The notes under the pieces: generated by a model
Seen by the model: only the letters and a program-made list of their open reading frames with translations
The model's database searches: none
What the model was told of the DNA's origin: nothing
Assembly: GCA_964494205.1 (NCBI GenBank)
Contig: CAZBRD010000007.1
Location: 1 to 64,000 of the forward strand
DNA: 64,000 bases
Direction: 5' to 3'
From: JBBTCX01 sp964494205
GTDB lineage: Bacteria; Planctomycetota; Phycisphaerae; UBA1845
Translations under genes and position numbers: made by a program
Shown: piece after piece, positions 53,411-61,364 of the stretch
How the letters are laid out: each line of letters begins with the position of its first letter
Numbering within the stretch: position 1 is the stretch's first letter

Positions 53411-55216
53411 ATGAACTCGCCACGTATCGCCTTCGGAGGCGTAGTCTTACTGTCAGTGTTCCCGACTCTGGGCATTGGCGCCGAAACATACCTCAAGGGA
53501 AACAAAGTCGAGGATCGCAAGATCTCCCGATCAGTGTTTGAGCAAGTGACACAGACTCAAAATCCGTCAGACAAGTACCAATCGCTGAGACCTTCCGCCA
53601 CCAGTCAAACGGCCGCCGGACCAGGCGACGGTTGCTTTGGTGCCTGTTGCGATGCATCTTCTGGTTCGTGCGTCAATGATGTGTACGTCTACGAGTGCAC
53701 AGGCACATTTTCACCAAGTGCCTCTTGCGACGACGTAGCCTGCCCACCACTGGGCGCTTGTTGTCATTTGGATTCCGGCGAATGCGGCGACAATGTACCG
53801 ATTTCAGAATGCCCACCCTTCCCCGACGGCGACTGGTGGCAGGGATTCACCTGTGGTGATATCCAATGCGCGGAGCCCATACTTGGCGCCTGTTGCGAAG
53901 AGAATTTCGGTACATGCGTCGAGGGCGTTACGGAACTCAATTGCATCATAAACTCGTTATTGGGCACTTTTGCGCCGAATGCTACGTGCGACGCAATTTC
54001 TTGCCCAAGCTTGGGCGCGTGCTGCAACTCGTTTGCGTCAGAATGCACGAGTGAAAGCACGTTGGTTGCCTGCTTCAACTCCGGTGCTGACACTATCACT
54101 CTCGATCATACGTGCGAGGAAGTCGAATGCCCCGATTCCGGTGCATGTTGCAACTTCACGGGCGAATGTTCAGACGACGTGCCTTGGTTTGCATGCGATG
54201 GAACAATTTGGGATCCAAACGTCAGCTGTGCAGAGCTTGGAGAATGCCCGTCTGTTCCTGTCGGCGCGTGCTGCGTCGTAGCCGCACAAACATGTAGTGA
54301 CGGAATTCCTGAGATTAATTGTCTCTTCGGCTTTGGCGGGACTTGGCACGCCGGTTCAGCCTGCGACCAGATCAACTGTCCACCGCACGGCGCTTGTTGC
54401 GATGCGGACTCCAACGAATGCACCGACGACGTTGCTGAGTCGGCTTGCAGCGGTGGATCGGACCTTTGGTTCTCTAATCGTCTTTGCGGCGAAGTTTCAT
54501 GTTCAGCCGATACGTCCTGCGGCGGGGTGAATCAGTCCTTTGAAACCGGCGGTTTTTCGGGCTGGGTCGCGCTGGACATGCAATCACCCTTTTTCGCGAT
54601 GCAAGGCGCCGGGAGTGGGATAACGACGTATCCCTGCTTCTTCGAAACAGAACCGACACAGGGTGAATTCGCAGCTCTCCACGGGTGGGATGGTAATGGG
54701 CCCGACATGATCTCACTGTCGCAGGAGGTATCACTGCCCGCCGGCGCAACCGTGTTGAGATATGACTATCGTGCTGCGTGGCTTCTCACGTTTGGTGCAT
54801 CGCTCGATCGCACTTTCACCGTCACACTTCAGCCGACCATGCCGGGAAACCCGCTATGGGGGCCAGAGCAGGTCTTGACGGCACCAGCCGGCGGCATCCA
54901 GGGGGACACAGGAAATAAGACAGGCGGCATCGACGTGAGTGCTCTCTCAGGCACGGATGTCCGACTCCTCTACGAATGGTTTATTCCCGAACCATTTGTT
55001 GGCCCCGCGCAATTTCAACTGGACAACGTGCGCTGCGATTCACCGGTTCTCAATTCAGGCAGCTATTCCAGTTTCGCATCATGCCTGACCGGCCCTGGCG
55101 AGGGACTTCCGTCAAACGAATGCACTGGCGGCGAGTTCCAGGAATCCGATGCCGTTGGAAATGGTAAGGTCGATTTGCGGGATTACCGTGTCTTGTCGAT
55201 CGGCTTCACGCCGTAG
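53411..55216 (+). CDS. Secreted exoprotein with seven Cys-rich GACC modules
   Basis: Protein of 601 residues; AGGAG lies upstream of ATG 53411 and a signal peptide covers 1-24. Modules starting GACC are at residues 77, 115, 159, 202, 244, 285 and 327, about 38-44 apart. Each has GACC, a Cys about 5-7 later, a central Cys, then Cys-x(4-5)-Cys-Pro. The even cysteine number suggests disulfides. A beta-rich region at about 370-555 (NQSFETGGFSGWVALDMQS, PAGATVLRYDYRAAWLL) follows, and a vestigial dockerin-type end (NGKVDLRDYRVL). No enzymatic motif; a structural or adhesive surface protein is likely. The 3' end overlaps the convergent kinase gene by 11 bases. Confidence 0.85.
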   Translation: MNSPRIAFGGVVLLSVFPTLGIGAETYLKGNKVEDRKISRSVFEQVTQTQNPSDKYQSLRPSATSQTAAGPGDGCFGACCDASSGSCVNDVYVYECTGTFSPSASCDDVACPPLGACCHLDSGECGDNVPISECPPFPDGDWWQGFTCGDIQCAEPILGACCEENFGTCVEGVTELNCIINSLLGTFAPNATCDAISCPSLGACCNSFASECTSESTLVACFNSGADTITLDHTCEEVECPDSGACCNFTGECSDDVPWFACDGTIWDPNVSCAELGECPSVPVGACCVVAAQTCSDGIPEINCLFGFGGTWHAGSACDQINCPPHGACCDADSNECTDDVAESACSGGSDLWFSNRLCGEVSCSADTSCGGVNQSFETGGFSGWVALDMQSPFFAMQGAGSGITTYPCFFETEPTQGEFAALHGWDGNGPDMISLSQEVSLPAGATVLRYDYRAAWLLTFGASLDRTFTVTLQPTMPGNPLWGPEQVLTAPAGGIQGDTGNKTGGIDVSALSGTDVRLLYEWFIPEPFVGPAQFQLDNVRCDSPVLNSGSYSSFASCLTGPGEGLPSNECTGGEFQESDAVGNGKVDLRDYRVLSIGFTP

Positions 55217-55976
55217 TATCGGCCAGTGAAGTAGGCAGTTGCACGACGAAACAAGTGCGCGTCTGATCCGACGTGCACTCGATCGTGCCGCGATGCGCTT
55301 CCACGATCATTCGCGCGATGTACAACCCCATGCCCAGACCCTCCTTCTTCGTCGTGAAGAAAGGTTGAAAGAGGTTTCGACGCACTGATTCGGGTATGGG
55401 TGGCCCAAAGTTGCAGACTTCGAACACAATGGTATTCCCGTCGACAACCGACGCGGACATCGTGATCTTCTGCGTCCCGGGCAAATCCGCCACAGCCTCG
55501 ATGCCGTTGCGCATCAGGTTAAGCACGACCTGCTCAATCTGTATCGGGTCACCCAGCACGAATGGCAATGACGCGTCCAGCTTAACCTCAATAATCGCGC
55601 CGATCGCATGTGCTTCGATTTCCAGCAGCACCAGCACATTGTCCACCGCGTCCCTCAGTCGCACCTTTTCGACGGAGGGCGGCTGGCGGCGCACGAATCG
55701 TCGCAGTCGCTTGATGATCGTTGCGGCGCGGGTCACCTGCGCCTGAACATCGTGCAACGCCTGTGCAATCTCGACATCGTTGCGGTTGGTCGAAGCGAGC
55801 AGTCTTAGGCAGGTATCAGCGTAGATATTGATAGCGGTCAGCGGTTGTTGCAGTTCGTGGGAGATGCCGGCGGCAAGTTCACCCGCGGCACACAACCGAC
55901 CGAAGTGAGACAGCGAAAGCCCCAGCGATTCCAGCTTTTGGCGCACCAATTCATCACGGTGAAGTTCAGCGTGCAT
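55206..55976 (-). CDS. Histidine kinase without sensor domain
   Basis: Protein of 256 residues from ATG 55976 (TTG 56081, overlapping the regulator stop, would give 291; the extra leader has no protein-like pattern). H-box AAGISHELQQPLTAINIYAD, N-box LNLMRNGIEAVADL, and G-box with F-box FQPFFTTKKEGLGMGLYIAR are intact, so it should phosphorylate. There is no PAS, GAF or transmembrane sensor ahead of the H-box, only a short helical leader. It resembles the transmitter of FixL-type kinases, and probably phosphorylates the FixJ-like regulator encoded just upstream on the same strand; the signal must come from a separate protein. Confidence 0.85.
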   Translation of the reverse strand: MHAELHRDELVRQKLESLGLSLSHFGRLCAAGELAAGISHELQQPLTAINIYADTCLRLLASTNRNDVEIAQALHDVQAQVTRAATIIKRLRRFVRRQPPSVEKVRLRDAVDNVLVLLEIEAHAIGAIIEVKLDASLPFVLGDPIQIEQVVLNLMRNGIEAVADLPGTQKITMSASVVDGNTIVFEVCNFGPPIPESVRRNLFQPFFTTKKEGLGMGLYIARMIVEAHRGTIECTSDQTRTCFVVQLPTSLADTTA

Positions 55977-56073
55977 GGCGTTGTCTTGTGGTTCGCCTAA
56001 AAAAACAAAAATAGTCCCACAGACTCGATAAATCCTGGGTCTAACTGCCTCGCGCCGACGAACGCTGCGACAT

Positions 56074-56688
56074 TCAGGCAACAGGTATGTTGGTGAGGAT
56101 ACGCACGAGCTCCGCTGCGTTTCTCGCCCCTACTTTTCGCAAACCGCGAAATCGATGCAATTCCACCGTGCGGGTGCTAATGCTCAAATCAGCGGCGATT
56201 TCTTTGCTCGATTTTCCGCACGCGACAAGGCGCGCTACTTCCAATTCTCGCGGCGTGAGCTTCTCGATTCGCTGCTTGAAGTTGTTCACGGTTGAAACAC
56301 GGGATCGGTGCGCGCGATGCTCAAACAGAGCATTCTGAACCTTTTCCAGCAGCACCGACTCCGAAAACGGCTTCTCGATCACGTCTGTTCCGCCAGCCTT
56401 GATTGCTTTCACCGTGATGGGAACATCAGCATAGGCCGACATGAAAATGATCGGGATATCGATGCCCCGCGAGCGCAATGTGTCCTGCAGTTGCAGACCG
56501 CTCATCGCCGGCAGTCGAATATCCAGAACGATGCACCCGGGTTCGGTCGGCTCGTGGGCGTCGAGGAACTCTTGCGCGTTCGCGTAAACACGAACTCTTG
56601 TTCCAATCGAATTAAACAAGCTGCGTAAAGACGAACGAATCGACTCGTCGTCTTCAACGACGTAAACCGTTTCCAAAACGTTATTCAT
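56074..56688 (-). CDS. FixJ-type LuxR-family response regulator
   Basis: Protein of 204 residues. Receiver: YVVEDDESIRSSLRSL, phospho-acceptor Asp in GCIVLDIRLPAMSG, Ser in IFMSAYADV and Lys in VIEKPF. Output: LuxR-type HTH LTPRELEVARLVACGKSSKE, then LSISTRTVELHRFRGLRKVG. It is encoded before its presumed kinase, with overlapping ends, so translation is probably coupled. The 574-base region upstream, shared with two tiny divergent ORFs, holds its promoter. Confidence 0.92.
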   Translation of the reverse strand: MNNVLETVYVVEDDESIRSSLRSLFNSIGTRVRVYANAQEFLDAHEPTEPGCIVLDIRLPAMSGLQLQDTLRSRGIDIPIIFMSAYADVPITVKAIKAGGTDVIEKPFSESVLLEKVQNALFEHRAHRSRVSTVNNFKQRIEKLTPRELEVARLVACGKSSKEIAADLSISTRTVELHRFRGLRKVGARNAAELVRILTNIPVA

Positions 56689-57262
56689 GCAATCAATCGT
56701 TTGTAGAACATTAATCAGCCGTTGTCTTGAAACGGCCTCATTCCGATCCCCGGGCCAAAGAACGGAACGCGAACGGTCAAATGTAACCGAACAAATTCGC
56801 CCCGTCGACCATGAGTATTCGTTATATCATTCCCCCGATGCCAATCGCGTGTCACTCAATGATCGAATCAGAGCGCACTCCCAGCTCGTTCATTATTGAG
56901 CGATCTCATCCATCTTCGATGCAACCCGAAAACTCACACCATTTTCTCTAGAATTCCTATTCAAGGATTGTGATTGCATTCGTTTTTTCGCGTTGATAAA
57001 CTTGGAAAGAAGTACGTAATGCAGTATCGGCTAGCACGACCTTCTTCACCTCCTACTGTCGCGCATCTTACCCGATTCTGCGCAAAAAAAACATGCCAGG
57101 GAAGGCTGGTTCTCTGTGGACCAGTGGTCAGTGCCACTTGAACTAACAGAGACGGAAAACCTAAAGCCGCGTTTTTTCACCCAATCTGGTGAGCCAGGAG
57201 CGTTTCCTGACGCACACCGGAGCGGTTTTGCATTGCCATTTTTTGGCAGAAGGAGAATCCCC
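56689..57262. other. Divergent intergenic region of 574 bases
   Basis: Lies between the FixJ-like regulator (leftward) and the tiny ORFs (rightward). At 56718-56736 GCCGTT pairs with AACGGC in the regulator leader. The middle (56930-57010) is AT-rich and likely holds promoters. Near 57120 CAGTGG and CCACTTG form a short stem. No real gene: a frame from 57116 in line with the tiny ORF is opened only by a GTG without ribosome site. Confidence 0.4.
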
Positions 57263-57355
57263 ATGACTCATTCACCAAACAACGGAACCAACGGCTTCAT
57301 CGTCGAATGGTTGGATACGCTCATTGAACTCGTGACTATGGGATCGGGGAGCTGA
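57263..57355 (+). CDS. Tiny ORF 1 of a coupled pair (30 residues)
   Basis: ATG 57263 follows AAGGAG by eight bases, one of the better ribosome sites in the window. The 30-residue product starts MTHSPNNGTNG and has a short amphipathic run FIVEWLDTLIELVTM. Its TGA is separated by one base from the start of the next tiny ORF, so the two look translationally coupled. No family recognised. Its reality rests on the ribosome site, the coupling and the terminator that follows. Confidence 0.5.
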   Translation: MTHSPNNGTNGFIVEWLDTLIELVTMGSGS

Positions 57356-57356
57356 G

Positions 57357-57476
57357 ATGATCATTTATCCGCTTTCAAGGAAGGAAAAGCAGGCGGCGCG
57401 TTGGGCTGCCATGGGACTCGCGGGAGTTGCCTCACTGGGCTTCTTCCTGTTATGGGCCATGGCGTTCGCCGCCTGA
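57357..57476 (+). CDS. Tiny ORF 2: single-pass membrane protein (39 residues)
   Basis: Starts at ATG 57357, one base after the stop of tiny ORF 1. The product has a basic amphipathic N-terminus (YPLSRKEKQAARW) and one hydrophobic helix (AAMGLAGVASLGFFLLWAMA), the layout of a small inner-membrane protein with N-terminus in the cytoplasm. A 21-bp hairpin with a T-rich tail follows 28 bases after the stop. The neighbours are signalling genes; a role as a small regulator of a membrane kinase is conceivable but only a guess. Confidence 0.55.
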   Translation: MIIYPLSRKEKQAARWAAMGLAGVASLGFFLLWAMAFAA

Positions 57477-57503
57477 GCTCATCTCCAATGGCATAGGAAC
57501 TGA

Positions 57504-57570
57504 GCGCGTAGCGCCGGTCTGAAGTGGGAACATGCCCATCTTCGGACCGGTGCCGCGCGCCTACTTTTCT
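57504..57570 (+). terminator. Long hairpin with T-rich tail closing the tiny operon
   Basis: GCGCG..AGCGCCGGTC..GAAG (57504-57524) pairs with CTTCGGACCGGTGCCGCGCGC (57540-57560) over 21 positions with one A-C mismatch and three G-T wobbles; TGGG/CCCA continues the stem toward the loop. CTACTTTTCTT follows, as in intrinsic terminators for the plus strand. The kinase gene on the other strand ends about 40 bases away, so it may serve both. Confidence 0.65.
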
Positions 57571-57603
57571 TGCGCGTACGAGACGGTCACGGATCGAATC
57601 GGC

Positions 57604-60063
57604 TCATTCCGATACGCAATATCGCTGTCGAGAGGACTCGATCTTTACCATGAAAATCGCCGCCAACATCGCGCTGGCAACAAAGAGCCCCGCATGAACC
57701 GCTCCCTTGTCCACGCTCAGCGTCATGACAGTAAGACTTGTCACCAGCGCCACGCATAACACAATTCCCACGACAAGGCGGGTTCGTTTCTCACGCAACG
57801 ACGCGCCGACAAATGGCAACGTCGGTAATAGCGCAGCGATGACGGATAGTAATACCGTGCCAAAAAACGACCACCCGGTCAAAGGAAACAGACGTGTAGC
57901 CAGCGATTGCGCCGTCACCCCTGCAATCGCTTCGCACATCACAAAACAGCCCGGGACATCCGGAACAATCTCGGTCTTGAATCGCACTTCGTGGAGATCG
58001 AACTGCTTTCCCTTTCGCAAGTCTCCAAACATGACAACTTTACCGGCACATCGCGCTGCAATCTCGGCATCATCAGCCCTCAAGAGACTCTCAATGGAAA
58101 CAACGCACTGTTTCCACACGGTTGGATGTCGCATCTCAAACGACCTCCATGCCTGGCGATCGTCTTTCTGCGAAACGGCATTACCACTGGTGTCACGATA
58201 CGAAGAAGTCAGGTCAATCGTATCGCGCGCCGGCAGAACCGAGTCCTCTCGCCCACGCTCCTGGTAAAGGACCGTGAACTGCCTCGACCGCTCGGGCCAT
58301 TCGATCACCGCACGCCGGCCTGGGCAACGCAAACCGGCCACGACCGCCACCGCCATCGATGGCACCACGTACTCACCGCGACGAAATGCGAGGACGAATT
58401 CCCCAGGCCGCAGGATCGGATCGCGCACGGTAATGGAACCACAGTTCAGCGCATTGCCAACGTGCTGCGCTATGACGGGACTGATGCGCGGCTGTCCTTT
58501 TTCATCAAACTCCTTGCTTGCTATTACGACCGGAACTCCTATTGCATCCAGTGCAAGCAAACCACGCGCAAAGGCTTCGTCGCCCGGCCTCTCGCCGGGC
58601 ATGTAGAAATCCCACGCCACAGCCAACGGTTTCGCCAGGGCAAGTCGCTCCATCAAACGACCATACAAACCGCGCCATGTTGGCAAGTCTGATGAAACAC
58701 CATCAAACCCAAGCCCCTTTCCCAGCTCCGGAACGGCAACCAATGACTCCTCGGTGACACCCACCACGACAAAATCGCGCTCCGTCAGCACAGGAATCGG
58801 CTTGACTTCATTGGGTCGGTTCGAAACAAACACTGTTTGCTTAGGTCCCCGCCACTGCACATTGGCCACGAACAGGTACGCCGAAATCAGCACCAGTGAC
58901 ATAACAATAGACAGTGCTGCCAGCGCCGTTCGATGCTTGAGCGCGAGCGCCGTTAATACTCTGCCCCATCGATAGTGCAGAGGCAGTCGCCGCGTCTGAA
59001 TGCGTTGCTTTGAAACGCATCGCTCAAGTTCGTCAGCCAGCACTCCGGCTGACGAAATTCGGTGCTCTTGTTCCCAGACAAGACATCGCTCAATCAGAAC
59101 CGCAAGTTCGTTCTCGATTTCGCATTCCACGATCTGCGGCGGCTTCGGTTGATCCATACGAATGCGATGCAGCAATGCGTCGTCACCCCGACGATCCTCC
59201 GTCGGAAACAGCGAATACGGATAGCCTCCATTCGTTGCATAATCGTAGAGCAGTATCCCCAGTGCCCAGACATCCGTCCGCTGATCGATCGCCCCACCCA
59301 CCAGCCCACCCCACGCCTGTTCGGGTGACATGTATCGCACGGTGCCAAACACATCGCCTGCGCGAGTCTGGTCCTGACGGACATGCAGACTCCATTCATC
59401 CGATCGCATCGTACCCAAACCGAAATCGAGCACATGCGGCTGACCCTCGGCATCAATCAGAACGTTCGCCGGCTTCAGATCGCGATGCGCAACCCCATTC
59501 GCATGAGCCGTTTCAATCGCCCGAGCCACGCGTGCAAGCAACTCGATTTTGTCCTTCAGGTGTAATGGTCGATTGTTGACGTATTGATCAAGCGGTTCGC
59601 CGCGAACCAGCTCCATGCTGTAATAAGCCAGTGAGCCATGATCGCCGTCATCGAAACACCTAACAATCGACGGCGAATCGAGCGTGCGATGAATCGCGAT
59701 CTCGCGCCGAAAACGCGCGCGCTGCTCCTCGCTGGGCAGGTTGATCACCTTCAACGCAACCAGCTGGCGAACATCGCCCCCCTTCCACGCCGCATACACC
59801 ACCGACGCGCCTCCGCGACCCAGCTCCTCCACAATTCGATAGCTTGGAACATAATCAGGAAAGCCGGATTCGATTTGTTTGCCGTATCGATGCCAGCACG
59901 CATCGCACAACTCAAGGTGGGCGATCGATCTTTCATTGATCAAATCGCGCACACCCTTTTTGGAAAGGCGTGCAATCTGTTCATCGCTGAGACAATTCAT
60001 GGTGTGGATTGGCGAGGCCGTTGCTTGGGTCGTAGACGAACCAGACTCAACCAGCGTCGACAT
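57604..60063 (-). CDS. Ser/Thr protein kinase with zf-HC2-like N-terminus and CHASE2 domain
   Basis: Protein of 819 residues. Residues 49-58 (HLELCDACWH) resemble the zinc-binding HC2 motif of anti-sigma factors. Kinase domain 75-350: GRGGASVVY (82-90), K105 in VALKV, HRDLKPAN (193-200), DFGLG (213-217), MSPEQA (245-250); all catalytic residues present. One transmembrane helix (TALAALSIVMSLVLISAYLF, about 385-405) leads to an extracytoplasmic CHASE2-like sensor at about 430-720 (ERDFVVVGVTEESLVAVPEL, LPARDTIDLTSSYRDTSGN), followed by three C-terminal helices. It would phosphorylate proteins in response to an outside signal. The planctomycete zf-STK layout is common. Confidence 0.9.
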   Translation of the reverse strand: MSTLVESGSSTTQATASPIHTMNCLSDEQIARLSKKGVRDLINERSIAHLELCDACWHRYGKQIESGFPDYVPSYRIVEELGRGGASVVYAAWKGGDVRQLVALKVINLPSEEQRARFRREIAIHRTLDSPSIVRCFDDGDHGSLAYYSMELVRGEPLDQYVNNRPLHLKDKIELLARVARAIETAHANGVAHRDLKPANVLIDAEGQPHVLDFGLGTMRSDEWSLHVRQDQTRAGDVFGTVRYMSPEQAWGGLVGGAIDQRTDVWALGILLYDYATNGGYPYSLFPTEDRRGDDALLHRIRMDQPKPPQIVECEIENELAVLIERCLVWEQEHRISSAGVLADELERCVSKQRIQTRRLPLHYRWGRVLTALALKHRTALAALSIVMSLVLISAYLFVANVQWRGPKQTVFVSNRPNEVKPIPVLTERDFVVVGVTEESLVAVPELGKGLGFDGVSSDLPTWRGLYGRLMERLALAKPLAVAWDFYMPGERPGDEAFARGLLALDAIGVPVVIASKEFDEKGQPRISPVIAQHVGNALNCGSITVRDPILRPGEFVLAFRRGEYVVPSMAVAVVAGLRCPGRRAVIEWPERSRQFTVLYQERGREDSVLPARDTIDLTSSYRDTSGNAVSQKDDRQAWRSFEMRHPTVWKQCVVSIESLLRADDAEIAARCAGKVVMFGDLRKGKQFDLHEVRFKTEIVPDVPGCFVMCEAIAGVTAQSLATRLFPLTGWSFFGTVLLSVIAALLPTLPFVGASLREKRTRLVVGIVLCVALVTSLTVMTLSVDKGAVHAGLFVASAMLAAIFMVKIESSRQRYCVSE

Positions 60064-60237
60064 GACTGCCTTTCGCCCGAATGCCGAACCACGAAAACCA
60101 AGTGACCCAATCAGCCGCTCTGCATTCGCCGGGCAATTCTACCGGTTTTTGTGCGATTCGGAAAACGATGAGTGGAGTTGATTGATGCTGGCGGAACTAT
60201 CGATCTAGTGTGGCCGCTCCAATCGAATTGGCAGCTC

Positions 60238-60275
60238 TGGGTGGCACGGTCAAGCCGCAGCTTGGCCGTGGCAAC
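60238..60275 (+). repeat. Dispersed palindromic repeat, family A, copy 2
   Basis: 28 bases (60238-60265) identical to the reverse complement of 12307-12334. Here the palindrome is longer: GGCACGG-T-CAAGC pairs with GCTTG-G-CCGTGGC with few mismatches around a CGCA loop, giving a stem of about 14 bp. It lies between two leftward signalling genes. Confidence 0.7.
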
Positions 60276-60311
60276 TATCCTTAACGCCTTCAGCGTTAAG
60301 TGTATGAATCA

Positions 60312-61037
60312 TTAAGCCACAACGGAGTGAATCAAACAGGATTCCAGCACGCGCAGGCGATGCAGCGCCCCGCTGGTTTCGATGGCCTTAAGCAAGCTCT
60401 CTCGCGTGACGCTGGCCTTTAACTTCTCTAGCTCGAAGCTTGTCACCAGTTCCGCCAGAATCCCATCGCGCACGTGCTCAAACTTGCGGATGCGCTCCTG
60501 CACATCGACCCGCCCAAAGTGGTCAGCCATTCTCGTGATCGCCTCGACGTTGGCGGACTGATCCACTTCCGCCAGTATCGCCAGGATCAGCTTGGGCATG
60601 ATCTCTTTGAACAGGCTCCCCGCCTCGTCCGGCGTCAGACGCTTGGTCATTCGCGTAAGCACACCCTGCACCGGTGCGTCTTCGGTGGCTTCGCCCACTC
60701 GTTGAATCAGTCTCTCAATTTCAAATGGTTTTTCGAGAAAATCGATGGCCCCTTCGTTCATTGCCTGCACGACGTTTACGGGGTCGCCGTAGGCACTCAT
60801 CACGATCACCGGCAGCGACACACCTCGCGCTCTCAAGGTCCGCAAGAGTTCCAAACCGTCCATGTGCGGCATTCGAATGTCGAGAATCAGACACGCCCGC
60901 TGGCGAGGAAGCTCCATCGCCAGCAGTTCAGCCGCCGAGTTCAAGGCATGAACGACAAAACCCTCGGTGCGCAACCGGGCCGAAAGCGCATCCAGCACCG
61001 ACGGGTCGTTATCTACAATGAAGGCGCTTCTCTGCAC
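60312..61037 (-). CDS. Receiver-domain protein with unrecognised helical output domain
   Basis: Protein of about 241 residues. GTG 61037 (GGGAG upstream) is used; TTG 61058 and a longer frame to 61133 also exist. Receiver: FIVDNDPSVLDALSARL, phospho-Asp in CLILDIRMPHMDG, Ser in IVMSAYGDP, Lys in FLEKPF; closest to FixJ receivers. The C-terminal 120 residues (LTPDEAGSLFKEIMPKLILA, ANVEAITRMADHFGRVDVQE, ELEKLKASVTRESLLKAIET) are helical, lack an HTH and match no output domain known to me. It may act by protein binding. Upstream of the STK gene on the same strand, 248 bases away. Confidence 0.85.
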   Translation of the reverse strand: MQRSAFIVDNDPSVLDALSARLRTEGFVVHALNSAAELLAMELPRQRACLILDIRMPHMDGLELLRTLRARGVSLPVIVMSAYGDPVNVVQAMNEGAIDFLEKPFEIERLIQRVGEATEDAPVQGVLTRMTKRLTPDEAGSLFKEIMPKLILAILAEVDQSANVEAITRMADHFGRVDVQERIRKFEHVRDGILAELVTSFELEKLKASVTRESLLKAIETSGALHRLRVLESCLIHSVVA

Positions 61038-61364
61038 CGGTTTTGACTCTCCCGACAACCGATCACCACCCCAAATTATCGGCCCAACAAATAAGCAAGT
61101 ATCCTTTCGACATCTTAGGTTACACAATGGCAAAGTCCAGAATCAATGTGCCTGTATGAATCGGAAGACGATCAGCAAATCATAAAGAAACCCGCGTTAA
61201 GCCTTACTTCTGCACTGACCTGTCAACCCTTGCAAACTCGTCATGGAATGGAAAGCATTGGCGCGCTAACTAACCCACTATCGACATGAATAACAGCGGG
61301 TGGTACCGTCCCTGACGACGCGACAGCCGGTTCAGCAAGACGTGGAATAATCAGGACAAATAAC
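61038..61364. other. Divergent promoter region before the sugar ABC operon
   Basis: 327 bases between the leftward regulator and the rightward binding-protein gene. AT-rich patches are compatible with two promoters; AGGACAAATAAC precedes ATG 61365. No operator palindrome or gene identified. Confidence 0.4.

Noticed and set aside
57907..58692. Rightward frame of 261 codons opposite the Ser/Thr kinase
   Set aside because: Antisense to the CHASE2 part of the kinase gene, with His/Thr/Arg-rich composition and no ribosome site.
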